Shown here: positions 1 through 8,357 of the stretch, piece by piece
Numbering within the stretch: position 1 is the first letter of the stretch
How the letters are laid out: the number at the start of each line of letters is the position of its first letter
Source: Paraflavitalea pollutisoli
Lineage (GTDB): Bacteria > Bacteroidota > Bacteroidia > Chitinophagales > Chitinophagaceae
Assembly: GCF_029360705.1 (NCBI RefSeq)
Contig: NZ_JARKMX010000004.1
Span: forward strand, 248,001-312,000
Direction of reading: 5' to 3'
Length of the DNA: 64,000 bases
Notes under the pieces: model-generated
What the model saw: only the letters and a program-made list of their open reading frames with translations
What the model was told of the DNA's origin: nothing
Databases searched by the model: none
Made by a program: the position numbers and the translations under genes

Positions 1-2150
1 CGCGCCGGGCGTTTTTGGGTGAAGGGGTAATACCGGGTAGTGGGATCATTGACGAGGTTGCCAAACACAAAATTGCCCGCTTCTTGCCAATGCTGTCCGT
101 CGGTGCTGGTTTGCACGGTACCACTGCTCATCAGTCCGGCGCCGGAACGGGCAGGGGGCGTATAGGCAAATGCCGATAACTTGTATTCGCTGCCCAGGTC
201 GATGGTGACGGAAGCATCCCCGTCGGCAGCCTGCCACCAGGTGTTGGGGTTGTCGTCGATCGCTGCCTGGCTTTTATGGGTAGCCGACTCGCTGCTCGTA
301 GTGATGGTCCAGTTGGTTTTGAGCATACCCAGCTTTTGCGTGGCCAGCGGGCCGCGTTGTCCTTTCGTGAGCGCGACGGCCTTGATGTTGGCTTGTGCCG
401 CCTGGAAGGGCTCGGTATAGCGCAACGCCTGTGCGCCCGGTTCCGATCCATCCAGCGTATACCGGATGTCCAGCTCGCTTTGCAGGTTCTTCGCTGCATT
501 TTCACCGTGCGGTTTCCAGCCAAATGATTCGTTGAAGGGGACAATGCTGACCATGCCCTTGCTGTCGCGGGTGATCTGCAGCCGCGGTGGTCGGGCCTTG
601 TAATAATGAGCGGTGATATTGCTGATGACCGGTGTATCCCTGTACTGTGTAAAGCGGATGCGGAATTTGGGGGAAGTGACGGTTGCAAACCGTAAGATCC
701 TTTTATAGCCGATATTGGTGGCTGTGGCGATGGGTTGCCATTGATCATTTAACCAGGCATCGACCGTATGCGCTTCCACCCGTTCGCCATGGGTGTCGAT
801 GGCTTCCTGTAATACCAGCCGGTTGATAGTGACAGGCCGGGAATGGGTGATGATGATTTCCGGGTTGGCAGGGTTAAGTGTTGTAAAAGTGGTTGGTTGC
901 CCGTCCAGCACCGCTGCTGGTCCGCGGGCACCTTTGAATAGGTTTACCTCATAGGTGGCGCGTATGCGCCTGCCTGTTTCCTCCAGGCAGGCTACGTCGG
1001 CCGGGGAGAACTTCCCGTCGCGGTTGGGTGGTATATTAAGCAGGAAGGTGGAGTTGCCGCCCACCGACCTTTCATAAATATCGAATACATCGTCGGCGCT
1101 GCGCACCTGCTGCGCTGTTTCGTCGCGGTAAAACCATCCTTCGCGAATGGACGTATTGGTCTCCGCTTGTTGATAATGCAGATAATTTGCCGTATACAGT
1201 TTGTCACGGCTGCCCAGGTCATCGGCCGTGAGGTCGCCAAAACTGGCCAGCGTATCGGGGTTGGCTGCATAAGGCATCACGTTGTATTCGGTAGGCCTTG
1301 TACGGCCGGCTTCATTGCCGCACCATCGTATGTCTTCCTTTCCAAAGATCACGGCCTGTGGCGCGAGTGTATGGATCAGTTTTCTCCAGGCCTGGTAATT
1401 ATATTGTTGCCCGCCCTTGGTTTTGGGATGGGCACCGTCGAACCATACTTCGTGCACAGGCCCGTATTCTGTAAGCAGTTCGAAGAGCTGGTTCATGAAA
1501 TATTCATTGTAGTCGTCCACGCTGGCCTGGAAGGTGGTCTTGTTGGCAAAAGGCCGACCGGGGACTGGCCGTGGGATGGTGCGTGTGGTGTAGGGGCTCA
1601 GGTTGCCATAGAGTCCGTTGGGCGATTCGATCTGGTACAGGTCGGCTGGTGACAGGTAGATGCCCACTTTCAAGCCAACCTTTGCACAGGAGTTGGTGAG
1701 CGCCCGCAATACATCCCCTTTGCCTTGCTGAAAACCGCTGGCCATGATGCCGTGTTGCGTATAGCGGCTTTGCCACAACACAAAACCATCGTGGTGTTTT
1801 ACCGTCAGGATCACCATCTTCATGCCCGATGCTTTCATGGCCCGGCACCATTGATCGGTGTCGAGTTCCTTCAGGTCGAAGATGCGGGGATCTTCCTGGC
1901 CGTTGCCCCATTCCATACGGGTAAAAGTATTGGGCCCGAAATGGATAAAAGCGATAAACTCATTCCGCAGGGCTGCATATTGATTCGCCGTAGGTACAAC
2001 GTGCGCTGCCTTGCGCACAATGTCTTCCTTCGTATCGGTAGCCTGTACAGCGATGGTATTGCGGTAGGCGGTGCCCTTATTGTTGGTTTGTGCCTGGGCC
2101 ATGCCGGCTGTTAGAAGACCGGGCAGCAACATCGTTAGCAGTTGTTTCAT
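1..2150 (-). CDS. GH29 alpha-L-fucosidase with C-terminal F5/8 type C (discoidin) domain, 3' end outside window
   Basis: Retaining exo-fucosidase that would release terminal L-fucose from glycans in the periplasm or outside the cell. The frame is open from the ATG at 2150 to the window edge (716 codons seen, no stop), so the C-terminus is missing. The N-terminus is a signal peptide (MKQLLTMLLPGLL..AQA). GH29 hallmarks follow in order: FIHFGPNTF, HHDGF, GIYLSP and EVWFDGAHP, whose Asp (about residue 238) is the expected nucleophile. The last visible ~130 residues (IDDNPNTWWQA..VTIDLG) read as a discoidin/CBM32-like domain that would anchor the enzyme to sugar. It is the last visible gene of the leftward series 6225 to 1, starting 25 bp after the metallophosphoesterase. 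The GH29 call is firm; linkage specificity cannot be read. Confidence 0.93.
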   Translation of the reverse strand, partial: MKQLLTMLLPGLLTAGMAQAQTNNKGTAYRNTIAVQATDTKEDIVRKAAHVVPTANQYAALRNEFIAFIHFGPNTFTRMEWGNGQEDPRIFDLKELDTDQWCRAMKASGMKMVILTVKHHDGFVLWQSRYTQHGIMASGFQQGKGDVLRALTNSCAKVGLKVGIYLSPADLYQIESPNGLYGNLSPYTTRTIPRPVPGRPFANKTTFQASVDDYNEYFMNQLFELLTEYGPVHEVWFDGAHPKTKGGQQYNYQAWRKLIHTLAPQAVIFGKEDIRWCGNEAGRTRPTEYNVMPYAANPDTLASFGDLTADDLGSRDKLYTANYLHYQQAETNTSIREGWFYRDETAQQVRSADDVFDIYERSVGGNSTFLLNIPPNRDGKFSPADVACLEETGRRIRATYEVNLFKGARGPAAVLDGQPTTFTTLNPANPEIIITHSRPVTINRLVLQEAIDTHGERVEAHTVDAWLNDQWQPIATATNIGYKRILRFATVTSPKFRIRFTQYRDTPVISNITAHYYKARPPRLQITRDSKGMVSIVPFNESFGWKPHGENAAKNLQSELDIRYTLDGSEPGAQALRYTEPFQAAQANIKAVALTKGQRGPLATQKLGMLKTNWTITTSSESATHKSQAAIDDNPNTWWQAADGDASVTIDLGSEYKLSAFAYTPPARSGAGLMSSGTVQTSTDGQHWQEAGNFVFGNLVNDPTTRYYPFTQKRPA

Positions 2151-2175
2151 ATAATGGTGATTGGCGGCGCACCGG

Positions 2176-3072
2176 TCAATGCTGGTGCGCTATATAAGTA
2201 TTGTCGATCGTTCCGTCTTCGTACAGGTTCAGGATGGCATAGCCTGGCGGTGTTTCCTGCAGGTAATAAGGACCGGCAGATTTTTCATCACCCTTGTCCC
2301 ACCAATAACCGCTCATGGCCCCGTTGCACAGGTAGTGCACACCGTTGTACACACAGTTGTCGAGCAGGTGCTGGTGGCCACTGAGGCATACTTTTACTTT
2401 CTTACCGTGCTGGTAAAAAAGTTGTTTGAGCTCTTTATAATCCTTGTGCTGGCCGCCTCCCACAAAACTGCCGGTTACAGATAGGATGGGGTAGTGCGAC
2501 ATCAGGAGTACATGGTGATCGGCCGGCACTTTGTCCAGCTCAGCTTTCAGCCAGTTCATTTGTTCGGCATCGAGCGACACGCCGGGATTGTTGCCATCCA
2601 GCACGAGGAAGTGCCAGTTCTTTTTGGTGAAACTGTAGTATCGGTGTGGCATGCCGGTACGTTTTACTACATACGGGATGCCGTACATGGCATCTTCTTT
2701 ATTGGGCGCCGCCCACCAGGGATCATGGTTGCCGATGCAGGTGTACATTTCATGATCACGCACCAGTGCCATGCATTCATCCCAGCTCTTCCATTGTTCC
2801 AGTACCCTTTCGCGCGTGATGTTGTTGTAGTCGGCCGCGTGGATAGAGTCGCCGGTATTGAGGAAGAAATCCACTTTATGCGTCAGTACTTCCTGCAGGC
2901 ATTTCTTGAAGCGATCGGGCACGTTGGCTTCGGGGCGTATGTGTACATCGGTAATATGCGCAATGCGCAATGCCGGTTTCTTGCGCGCCATTGTTGCGTC
3001 GCTGCTATTGGCCTGCGCTGCGCCGGCAATGGCCAGCAGGGGCAGGCTGCCCAGGAATTTTCTTCTTTTCAT
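2176..3072 (-). CDS. exported calcineurin-like metallophosphoesterase
   Basis: Predicted two-metal phosphoesterase acting outside the cytoplasm. All metallophosphoesterase blocks are visible: ITDVHI (D-x-H), NTGDS (GD), CIGNHD (GNHD), MSHYP and SGHQH (GHxH). The N-terminus MKRRKFLGSLPLLAIAGAAQA has a basic KRR start and a short hydrophobic stretch; it may be a Tat-like or Sec signal, the twin-arginine motif being imperfect. At 298 residues it is the size of a single catalytic domain with no added binding module. It lies 25-30 bp from both neighbours on the same strand, so it is very likely co-transcribed with the dehydrogenase and fucosidase. The substrate is unknown; a phosphomonoester or diester released from a decorated glycan is an inference from context. 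Confidence 0.9.
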   Translation of the reverse strand: MKRRKFLGSLPLLAIAGAAQANSSDATMARKKPALRIAHITDVHIRPEANVPDRFKKCLQEVLTHKVDFFLNTGDSIHAADYNNITRERVLEQWKSWDECMALVRDHEMYTCIGNHDPWWAAPNKEDAMYGIPYVVKRTGMPHRYYSFTKKNWHFLVLDGNNPGVSLDAEQMNWLKAELDKVPADHHVLLMSHYPILSVTGSFVGGGQHKDYKELKQLFYQHGKKVKVCLSGHQHLLDNCVYNGVHYLCNGAMSGYWWDKGDEKSAGPYYLQETPPGYAILNLYEDGTIDNTYIAHQH

Positions 3073-3102
3073 GCTGTTGGTTTGTACCGTCAGTAAGGTA
3101 AC

Positions 3103-4209
3103 TTAATCGAGTCGGATGCCCACGCGCAACGGTTTGCGCGAAACGGCATACTGGAATGCTTCGTTGATCTCTTCGAGCGGAAATTCTTTTTCCACGACTG
3201 CGGCAAAGGGATACTTCTCCCAGTTGCGCCGCAGGAAGTCGAATGCATTCTTGAAGTCGGTAAAATTGTAGTTGTGGATGCCTTTGATGGTGATCAGTTT
3301 TCGGATCACCTGTTCGGGATCTATCTGCAAGGGCCTGGTGTTGAATACCGCCCCGACCAGTACGGCGCAGCCGCCAATGCCCAGGCTTTCTATCCCAAAT
3401 TCCATCGCATCGGGCGATCCGCTCATGTCGAAAACCACGTCGATGCCTTTACCGTTCGTGCGTTGTTGCAGCGCCTGCCGGGTTTGTGGCGTGTGCCCGT
3501 TCATGTTGAATACTTCATCGGCCCCGAAGCTCAGGGCTTCTTCCAGTCTTTTATCGGCGATATCTGCCGCAGCGATCCATTCCGCGCCTGCTTCGCGGCA
3601 CATGGCCGCGCAGGTAATGCCCAGGTGTCCCATGCCCGTGATCAGTACGGTCTTGTCTTTCAGGTCGCCGGCCATGCGGAGGGCGCCGGCAACTGTCGAG
3701 ATCGAGCAGTTGAGGGTAGCCGCAATAGGCAGCGGCAATGATTCGGGCAGCCGGATGATGCCGGTGTTGGCTTTCAGGATGCAGTACTCGGCCAGGCCGC
3801 CATGGAAAACTTCGTTGCCTTCCGCGCGCACATGTCCGTATTTATACAGGTCTTCTCCTTTCTGTGGTATGCCGCGCAGTGAATTGGGCGATTGGGGATT
3901 GCTGCTGAATACCGTCCAGGTAATGCGGTCGCCCGTTCCAATCTCCTTGCCGCGCAGGTCAAAGCCGGGATGGTTGGGATGCATGGCTACGATGCGGCCA
4001 ACGATCTCATGGCCCAGCACAGTAGGGCAGGGCTCGTTGCGCAGACCGCAATACGTATGCAGGTCGCTGCCGCAGAGTGTCGTGTATTCATTCTTGACCA
4101 GTACTTCACCGGGCAGCAGGTCCCGGATACCGAATTGCTTGATCTCAAGCGGTGCGCCCGGTCCGTGAAAAAGTGCCAATTTTCCTTTGTCTGACTGTGT
4201 GTCTCCCAT
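3103..4209 (-). CDS. medium-chain alcohol dehydrogenase, resembling the phosphonate-catabolism-associated clade; structural zinc site lost
   Basis: Cytoplasmic NAD(P)-dependent oxidoreductase of 368 residues with no signal peptide. A GroES-like domain contains catalytic-zinc residues (TTLCGSDLHTYCG and VLGHEIVGR), followed by a Rossmann fold with GMGHLG. The region where most family members carry four cysteines for the structural zinc reads NPQSPNSLRGIPQKG here, with no cysteine, yet the flanking GDRITW and LYKYGH are retained. Overall it looks like the dehydrogenases found beside phosphonate genes (the TIGR03366 type, as I recall it), and a phosphonatase-like HAD protein lies at 8354-9031. 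It sits between the SGNH esterase (28 bp) and the metallophosphoesterase (30 bp). The substrate is not known; an alcohol or aldehyde arising from an organophosphonate is an inference. Confidence 0.85.
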   Translation of the reverse strand: MGDTQSDKGKLALFHGPGAPLEIKQFGIRDLLPGEVLVKNEYTTLCGSDLHTYCGLRNEPCPTVLGHEIVGRIVAMHPNHPGFDLRGKEIGTGDRITWTVFSSNPQSPNSLRGIPQKGEDLYKYGHVRAEGNEVFHGGLAEYCILKANTGIIRLPESLPLPIAATLNCSISTVAGALRMAGDLKDKTVLITGMGHLGITCAAMCREAGAEWIAAADIADKRLEEALSFGADEVFNMNGHTPQTRQALQQRTNGKGIDVVFDMSGSPDAMEFGIESLGIGGCAVLVGAVFNTRPLQIDPEQVIRKLITIKGIHNYNFTDFKNAFDFLRRNWEKYPFAAVVEKEFPLEEINEAFQYAVSRKPLRVGIRLD

Positions 4210-4237
4210 GCTATGGTGTGGGTTTGTTGGGTGATTG

Positions 4238-5341
4238 CTATTTGATCGCTTGTCGTAATAGTTGATTCATGGCTTCGGCGTACGCGTACATGCCCCGGTC
4301 GTTGGGGTGGGTGCCATCGACGGTGCCATCGGCATCGAGCCGGATCTTTGCTGCCCGCAGCAGATGAAGATGCCGTACCCCCTGCTTGCGCAAGGATCGG
4401 AAGGCGCGGTCGAGCAGGTAGTTGACACGCTGGTACCGCCGGTTCTGCAGGGTATCGAGTGTGAAGGCGGCCGAGCCGCCGGCATGCTCTACGAGTACGA
4501 TGGGCGTTTGTGGATGGCTGTTGCGTAGTGTCTTTACGGCCGTGTCGATCCTGCGGAGCAATTCCTCATCGGGGTACAGTTGCTCGTCGTACAGGTTGGG
4601 CAGGCAGTCGAGCACATAGGCGGCAGCCGGTACTTCATGCATGAGCTGCAACAGGGCCGGTTCCAGGCGCCCATTACCCGAAAAACCCAGGTTGATCAGT
4701 GGCCGGTCGAGCAGTCTGCCCAGTATATTTGTCCACGCCAGTCCTGCCCGGCTCGCGCAAGCGCCCTGTAATATCGAGGTGCCGTAGAGTACTACCGGGG
4801 CTTCCATGGCCGGATGCAGCACTTCAAAGTTGTTGGTGGTGGCTACGCCGATGCTGAGCCATTGCGGGGCATTGTATAGTGGCAGGTACAGACGGTAAAT
4901 GGCCTGCGGGGTCGCTGCCAGTTGCTGAAAGCGGTATACGACAGTGTCTGCAAAGCTGTATTTGCCTTTGGCCCAGCGCCAGGGGCCGTTAGCTTCCTGC
5001 GCATAAAGGTCTACACCAGCTATACCGGTCAGGGGCATGTGTTCAAAGCGGGTATTGCCTGCCAGTGTATAGCGTACCGTGATCTCTGTGGCATCGGTCC
5101 GGAATTCGAGGTAAAGACCGGCGCTGTTCTGGCTCAGCCTCCATACTTCCCGCCGCACCCGGGGATTGGCGCTGACGGGCAAACGTCCATAATGACCATT
5201 CCCGCCGGCCGCAGGCAGGCGTCCGCCTATAACGGCGGCCGGGTCGCGTAAGGGCTGCCACCACTGTAGGCTATCGACGCGTTGGGCGCTGCTGTACAGG
5301 GCCATCAGTACATACAGGCAACTCAGGCTATATGATCTCAT
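4238..5341 (-). CDS. exported SGNH/GDSL hydrolase with GxDLY N-terminal domain
   Basis: Predicted secreted esterase, perhaps removing acyl groups from sugars. The start at 5341 (MRSYSLSCLYVLMALYSSAQ, a signal peptide) is preferred to the longer frame from 5386, which would run into the upstream gene; 5341 leaves an 8-bp gap. The N-terminal beta-rich half contains GVDLY, the motif that names the GxDLY family. The catalytic half has the SGNH blocks: VLYGTSILQG (Ser; Thr replaces the usual Asp of GDS), NLGFSGNGR (Gly, Asn) and DGTHPND (Asp/His). Proteins with this two-domain layout are common in polysaccharide-degrading Bacteroidota. It lies in the same unit as the phosphodiesterase and fucosidase. 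The ester substrate is unknown. Confidence 0.87.
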   Translation of the reverse strand: MRSYSLSCLYVLMALYSSAQRVDSLQWWQPLRDPAAVIGGRLPAAGGNGHYGRLPVSANPRVRREVWRLSQNSAGLYLEFRTDATEITVRYTLAGNTRFEHMPLTGIAGVDLYAQEANGPWRWAKGKYSFADTVVYRFQQLAATPQAIYRLYLPLYNAPQWLSIGVATTNNFEVLHPAMEAPVVLYGTSILQGACASRAGLAWTNILGRLLDRPLINLGFSGNGRLEPALLQLMHEVPAAAYVLDCLPNLYDEQLYPDEELLRRIDTAVKTLRNSHPQTPIVLVEHAGGSAAFTLDTLQNRRYQRVNYLLDRAFRSLRKQGVRHLHLLRAAKIRLDADGTVDGTHPNDRGMYAYAEAMNQLLRQAIK

Positions 5342-5349
5342 ACAATGAT

Positions 5350-6225
5350 TTATTTCAGGGCATCGGTTACGGGCCGGCCGATCCAAACTTGCGGTGGCGT
5401 AAGGCCGAGCAGTTTGGCCAGGGTTGCGGCTGTGTCGAAGGTCATGATGCTGGCGGTTACTTCGTGGTTGGTTTTGATTCGAGGACCTTTGATGATCCAG
5501 GGTATCTGCATCTCATTCATCGAAATAGAGCCGTGTCCTTTGTTAACGCCGCCATGATCGGCGGAAAACAATACCACGGTATTCTTTTCCATGCCGGCAT
5601 CGGTGATCGCCTGCAGGATCTCGCCGATATGGGTATCGGTGCGCTCGATCGCGGCATAATATTCCGGCGTATGGTGGCCCACATTATGTCCTACGCTGTC
5701 TACATCGTGCAGGTGCACGAACAGAAAGGTTGGTTGGCTGGTCTTTATATAATCAACGGCTGCTTTGGTGACGGCGATGTCGCCATTCGCGTTCAGGTCC
5801 TTGTTGACGGCTGCCTTGGGAAACAGGTAGCCGATGCCATCCCACTCGTAAATGACACCGATCTCGCTGTTGGGTTTGGCTTTCCGCAGCAGTGCGTACA
5901 AAGTGGGGAACATGCCATACTCGTCGAGTACACGGGCGGGCATATCTGGTTTCTTGCTGCCCCAGGTGGTATAGCCATGCAGTTCGGGGCCTGCTCCCAT
6001 CACCATCGAGGCCCAGTTGGCGGCGCTGGACGAAGGCAGTACCGTGCGGGTTTGCAGCGACCAGGAGCCCTGCTCCATCATTTTCCGCAAATTGGGCACT
6101 TTGGTATTGTTAAAGGCATAGGCGCCAAAGCCGTCGCTGCCGATCAGGATGACATGTTTTACCGGTTGGGCCTGGGCTCGAGCAGCTAGCATCGACAGCA
6201 GTATCAATAGCCTTGTCAACTTCAT
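5350..6225 (-). CDS. exported alkaline-phosphatase-superfamily phosphodiesterase (nucleotide pyrophosphatase / phosphonoacetate hydrolase-like)
   Basis: Signal peptide MKLTRLLILLSMLAARAQAQ, then a 270-residue catalytic domain of the type I phosphodiesterase group. Metal ligands and nucleophile are visible: LIGSDGFGAY (first Asp), LPSSSAANWASM (nucleophilic Ser or Thr region), HDVDSVGHNVGHH (Asp/His ligands) and FSADHGG (Asp-His). The same fold covers nucleotide pyrophosphatases, phosphodiesterases and phosphonoacetate hydrolase, so the bond cleaved (P-O-C or C-P) cannot be settled by eye. It is the first gene of the leftward unit, 80 bp from the regulator gene, with a possible copy of the regulator's AT-rich box at 6266-6275. 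With the metallophosphoesterase it gives this locus two exported phosphoesterases. Confidence 0.88.
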   Translation of the reverse strand: MKLTRLLILLSMLAARAQAQPVKHVILIGSDGFGAYAFNNTKVPNLRKMMEQGSWSLQTRTVLPSSSAANWASMVMGAGPELHGYTTWGSKKPDMPARVLDEYGMFPTLYALLRKAKPNSEIGVIYEWDGIGYLFPKAAVNKDLNANGDIAVTKAAVDYIKTSQPTFLFVHLHDVDSVGHNVGHHTPEYYAAIERTDTHIGEILQAITDAGMEKNTVVLFSADHGGVNKGHGSISMNEMQIPWIIKGPRIKTNHEVTASIMTFDTAATLAKLLGLTPPQVWIGRPVTDALK

Positions 6226-6305
6226 GAATGTGCTTTTAGCAGGTGAATGAAAGTTGCTAAGCTACTAATATTTCTTTATTGGAAAGTTAATTTCTTACAC
6301 AGAAA

Positions 6306-6911
6306 CTATTTGCCCTGGTCGGTAAACAGGTACAAGACCAACAGGCGGACCGTCGCGTTGGAATTGTTGACGGGTACGTGGGCGATGTTGCCGTCGAAAA
6401 AGAGGGCGTCGCCTGCGGTCATGTGGAAGGTTTTATCTTCCAGCTGGTACAGCAGGTTGCCGTCGATTACATAAATGAACTCGTAGGCGGAGGTGGTGAC
6501 GAGCGAGCGTTGCGAGCCGGGCTGCAGCGTAAGCAGAGAGATCTGGAAAGCTCCGCCTTCAAAATTGTATTCCAGGATGGACTGGTATTGGTAGCCTACA
6601 GCGCCTTCCTCCTTTTCGTAGCTGGTAAAGCCATCCTTGGGCAAGAAGAAATAGCCGGGGAAATCATTCTCGGTACTGAGCTGGGCAAAGAATACATCGG
6701 GTTTGATGCCCAGTTTCTGGATAATGGTGAACAGGGTGGGGATCGTGGGCACCATGCGGCCATTCTCTATCTTAGACAGCATGGCGGATTTGATACCGGT
6801 AAGGGTCGAAAGGTCCAGTAATTTGAGGTCTTTTTCTTTCCGGTACTTCCGTACGAGGCCACCGATCTTATAATATTCCAACTGACCCTGGTTGGCTGAC
6901 TCCTGTTTCAT
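6306..6911 (-). CDS. XRE-family regulator with C-terminal cupin sensor domain
   Basis: Cytoplasmic one-component transcription factor of 201 residues. Residues about 15-75 are an XRE helix-turn-helix (LVRKYRKEKDLKL..STLTGIKSAMLSKIENGRMVPTIPTL). Residues about 110-195 form a cupin barrel (LLTLQPGSQRS..YEFIYVIDGNLLYQLEDKTFHMTAGDALFF) that would bind a small effector. It stands between the leftward phosphoesterase/fucosidase unit and the rightward transporter/HAD unit, the classic position of a local regulator. Its own upstream region, shared with the transporter, carries a perfect AT-rich inverted repeat (6945-6993). The effector is unknown; the imported organophosphorus compound or its breakdown product is the natural guess. 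Confidence 0.9.
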   Translation of the reverse strand: MKQESANQGQLEYYKIGGLVRKYRKEKDLKLLDLSTLTGIKSAMLSKIENGRMVPTIPTLFTIIQKLGIKPDVFFAQLSTENDFPGYFFLPKDGFTSYEKEEGAVGYQYQSILEYNFEGGAFQISLLTLQPGSQRSLVTTSAYEFIYVIDGNLLYQLEDKTFHMTAGDALFFDGNIAHVPVNNSNATVRLLVLYLFTDQGK

Positions 6912-6944
6912 GCTGTAATTTAATAATTACTTAAAGAATAGATC

Positions 6945-6993
6945 TTTAATATTTACTAAAAAGAAAAATAATTTCGCCATCGGAAATATTAAA
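6945..6993. promoter_or_regulatory. AT-rich inverted repeat between divergent regulator and transporter (candidate operator)
   Basis: TTTAATATTT at 6945-6954 and its perfect reverse complement AAATATTAAA at 6984-6993, centres 39 bp apart, lie inside the 147-bp divergent gap. A related TAATATTTCT occurs at 6266-6275, upstream of the phosphodiesterase unit. The placement fits binding by the XRE-cupin protein, but the sequence is AT-rich and could arise by chance. Confidence 0.4.
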
Positions 6994-7058
6994 CTACTAT
7001 TTTTATACCTTGTTCCGGCGAATGGAAACTGCATTTGCGGCGGCAAGATACCTGAAAA

Positions 7059-8357
7059 ATGATGAGCACACAAAATGGCAACGGCGCCGGTAAAGCCGGC
7101 GGCAAGTTTGGTCAACAGCAATGGAAGATGTTGTTGCTCACCATGTTTTGTTATCTCTTCTTTTATACGGGGCGTCACAATTTTGGCTGGGCGGCCAAGC
7201 ACCTCGCTGCTACCTTGCATATCTCTTATGAAAAGATCGGGTGGGTGAGTTTCGCCATGCTGATCGGGTATGCCGCCGGGCAATTGATCAACGGCAACCT
7301 GGCGGATCGTTTCAGTCCCAAACACATGATCGCGGCCGGTGGCCTGCTGTCGGTAGTGGCGAATGTATTGATCAGTTTTTCCAGTTCCTTTACGGTGATC
7401 CTGGTGTTGTGGACCCTGAATGGTTATTTCCAGTCCATGGCCTGGGCATCGGGCAGCCGCATCATTTCCAACTGGTGGCAGGATAAGCGCCGGGGCATGG
7501 CTTTTGGCATGTACACGATGGCGGCGGGCTGTTCTTCTGTGATCACCTACCTGTTCTCCATCCTGCTGGTGCATGAAAGCTGGCGTAATGTTTTTCGTAT
7601 ACCGGTATTGTTTCTTGCGGTGGCGGTCGTCATCTTCTTCCTGTTCGTACGTAACGCACCGGAAGATACGGATGCAGGAGCGGTGGCCACGGAACGTCCG
7701 AACTGGCTGGAAGCTTATAAGGCTGTGTTTTCCAATAAACGTTTTTTGATCGTATGCCTGGCGCTGGGCTTTCAAAGCATGGCACGGTATGCCCTTATTT
7801 TTTGGGTGCCGCTGTACTTTATGAGCAAGGAGGTGCAGCGCGGTATGGGTGATGTCTGGATCTCGCTGTTGCTGCCGATCGGTATGGCCACCGGTGCTTT
7901 ATCCTTTGGTTTTATTTCGGATAGATTATTCAATGCCAACCGGGTGAAGTCAATAGCGCTGGGCATGAGCTTGTGTTGCGTGGTATCCCTGCTGTTGTAC
8001 TGGCTCCCGGTGCACAGTGGATGGTTGGTGGGCGTTTTCGTGTTCTGTGCCGGTTTTTTTTCTTACGGACCGCAAGCCAACTTCTGGCCACTGTCGCCCG
8101 AATTGCTGGGGCATGCGTATGTAGGTACGGGTATCGGCATCATGAATATGTGCGCTTACCTGTTTGCTGCGATCGGTGAGCCGCTGATGGGACACCTGAT
8201 CGACCGTACCGGCAGCAAATCGGTCATCTTCCTCACCGTAGCCTTCATCGCGCTGTTGAGTGCCATCAGTATCCTGTTGACGACCCTCGTTAAGAAGCAT
8301 ACCGGGGGAAAGGTTGTTACACTCCATTCACTATCATCTATAAAAAGTTCTGTATGA
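7059..8357 (+). CDS. MFS transporter, organophosphate:phosphate antiporter (OPA)-like
   Basis: Inner-membrane carrier of 432 residues with about 12 hydrophobic helices. The first helix ends in YTGRHNFGWAAKHL, reminiscent of the Y-x-R-x-N region of GlpT/UhpT-type organophosphate antiporters. LADRFSPKHM and NWWQDKRRGMAFG give the usual MFS loop motifs. The start may be 7059 or the next codon, 7062. It is divergent from the XRE-cupin regulator and overlaps the HAD hydrolase by 4 nt (ATGA), so the pair is made together. The context suggests uptake of the small phosphonate or phosphate ester that the HAD enzyme then cleaves. The OPA assignment is by pattern; the substrate is inferred. Confidence 0.87.
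   Translation: MMSTQNGNGAGKAGGKFGQQQWKMLLLTMFCYLFFYTGRHNFGWAAKHLAATLHISYEKIGWVSFAMLIGYAAGQLINGNLADRFSPKHMIAAGGLLSVVANVLISFSSSFTVILVLWTLNGYFQSMAWASGSRIISNWWQDKRRGMAFGMYTMAAGCSSVITYLFSILLVHESWRNVFRIPVLFLAVAVVIFFLFVRNAPEDTDAGAVATERPNWLEAYKAVFSNKRFLIVCLALGFQSMARYALIFWVPLYFMSKEVQRGMGDVWISLLLPIGMATGALSFGFISDRLFNANRVKSIALGMSLCCVVSLLLYWLPVHSGWLVGVFVFCAGFFSYGPQANFWPLSPELLGHAYVGTGIGIMNMCAYLFAAIGEPLMGHLIDRTGSKSVIFLTVAFIALLSAISILLTTLVKKHTGGKVVTLHSLSSIKSSV

Noticed and set aside
131-1911. Several short leftward frames inside the GH29 region that could suggest a broken fucosidase
   Set aside because: They lie in other frames than the true one. The actual frame is open without stops from 2150 to the window edge and contains all GH29 motifs, so the gene is intact but cut by the window.
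2494-3096. 200-residue rightward frame opposite the metallophosphoesterase
   Set aside because: Antisense shadow; the leftward frame has all five phosphoesterase blocks.
5332-6189. 285-residue rightward frame opposite the phosphodiesterase
   Set aside because: Antisense shadow of a gene with complete metal-binding motifs and a signal peptide.
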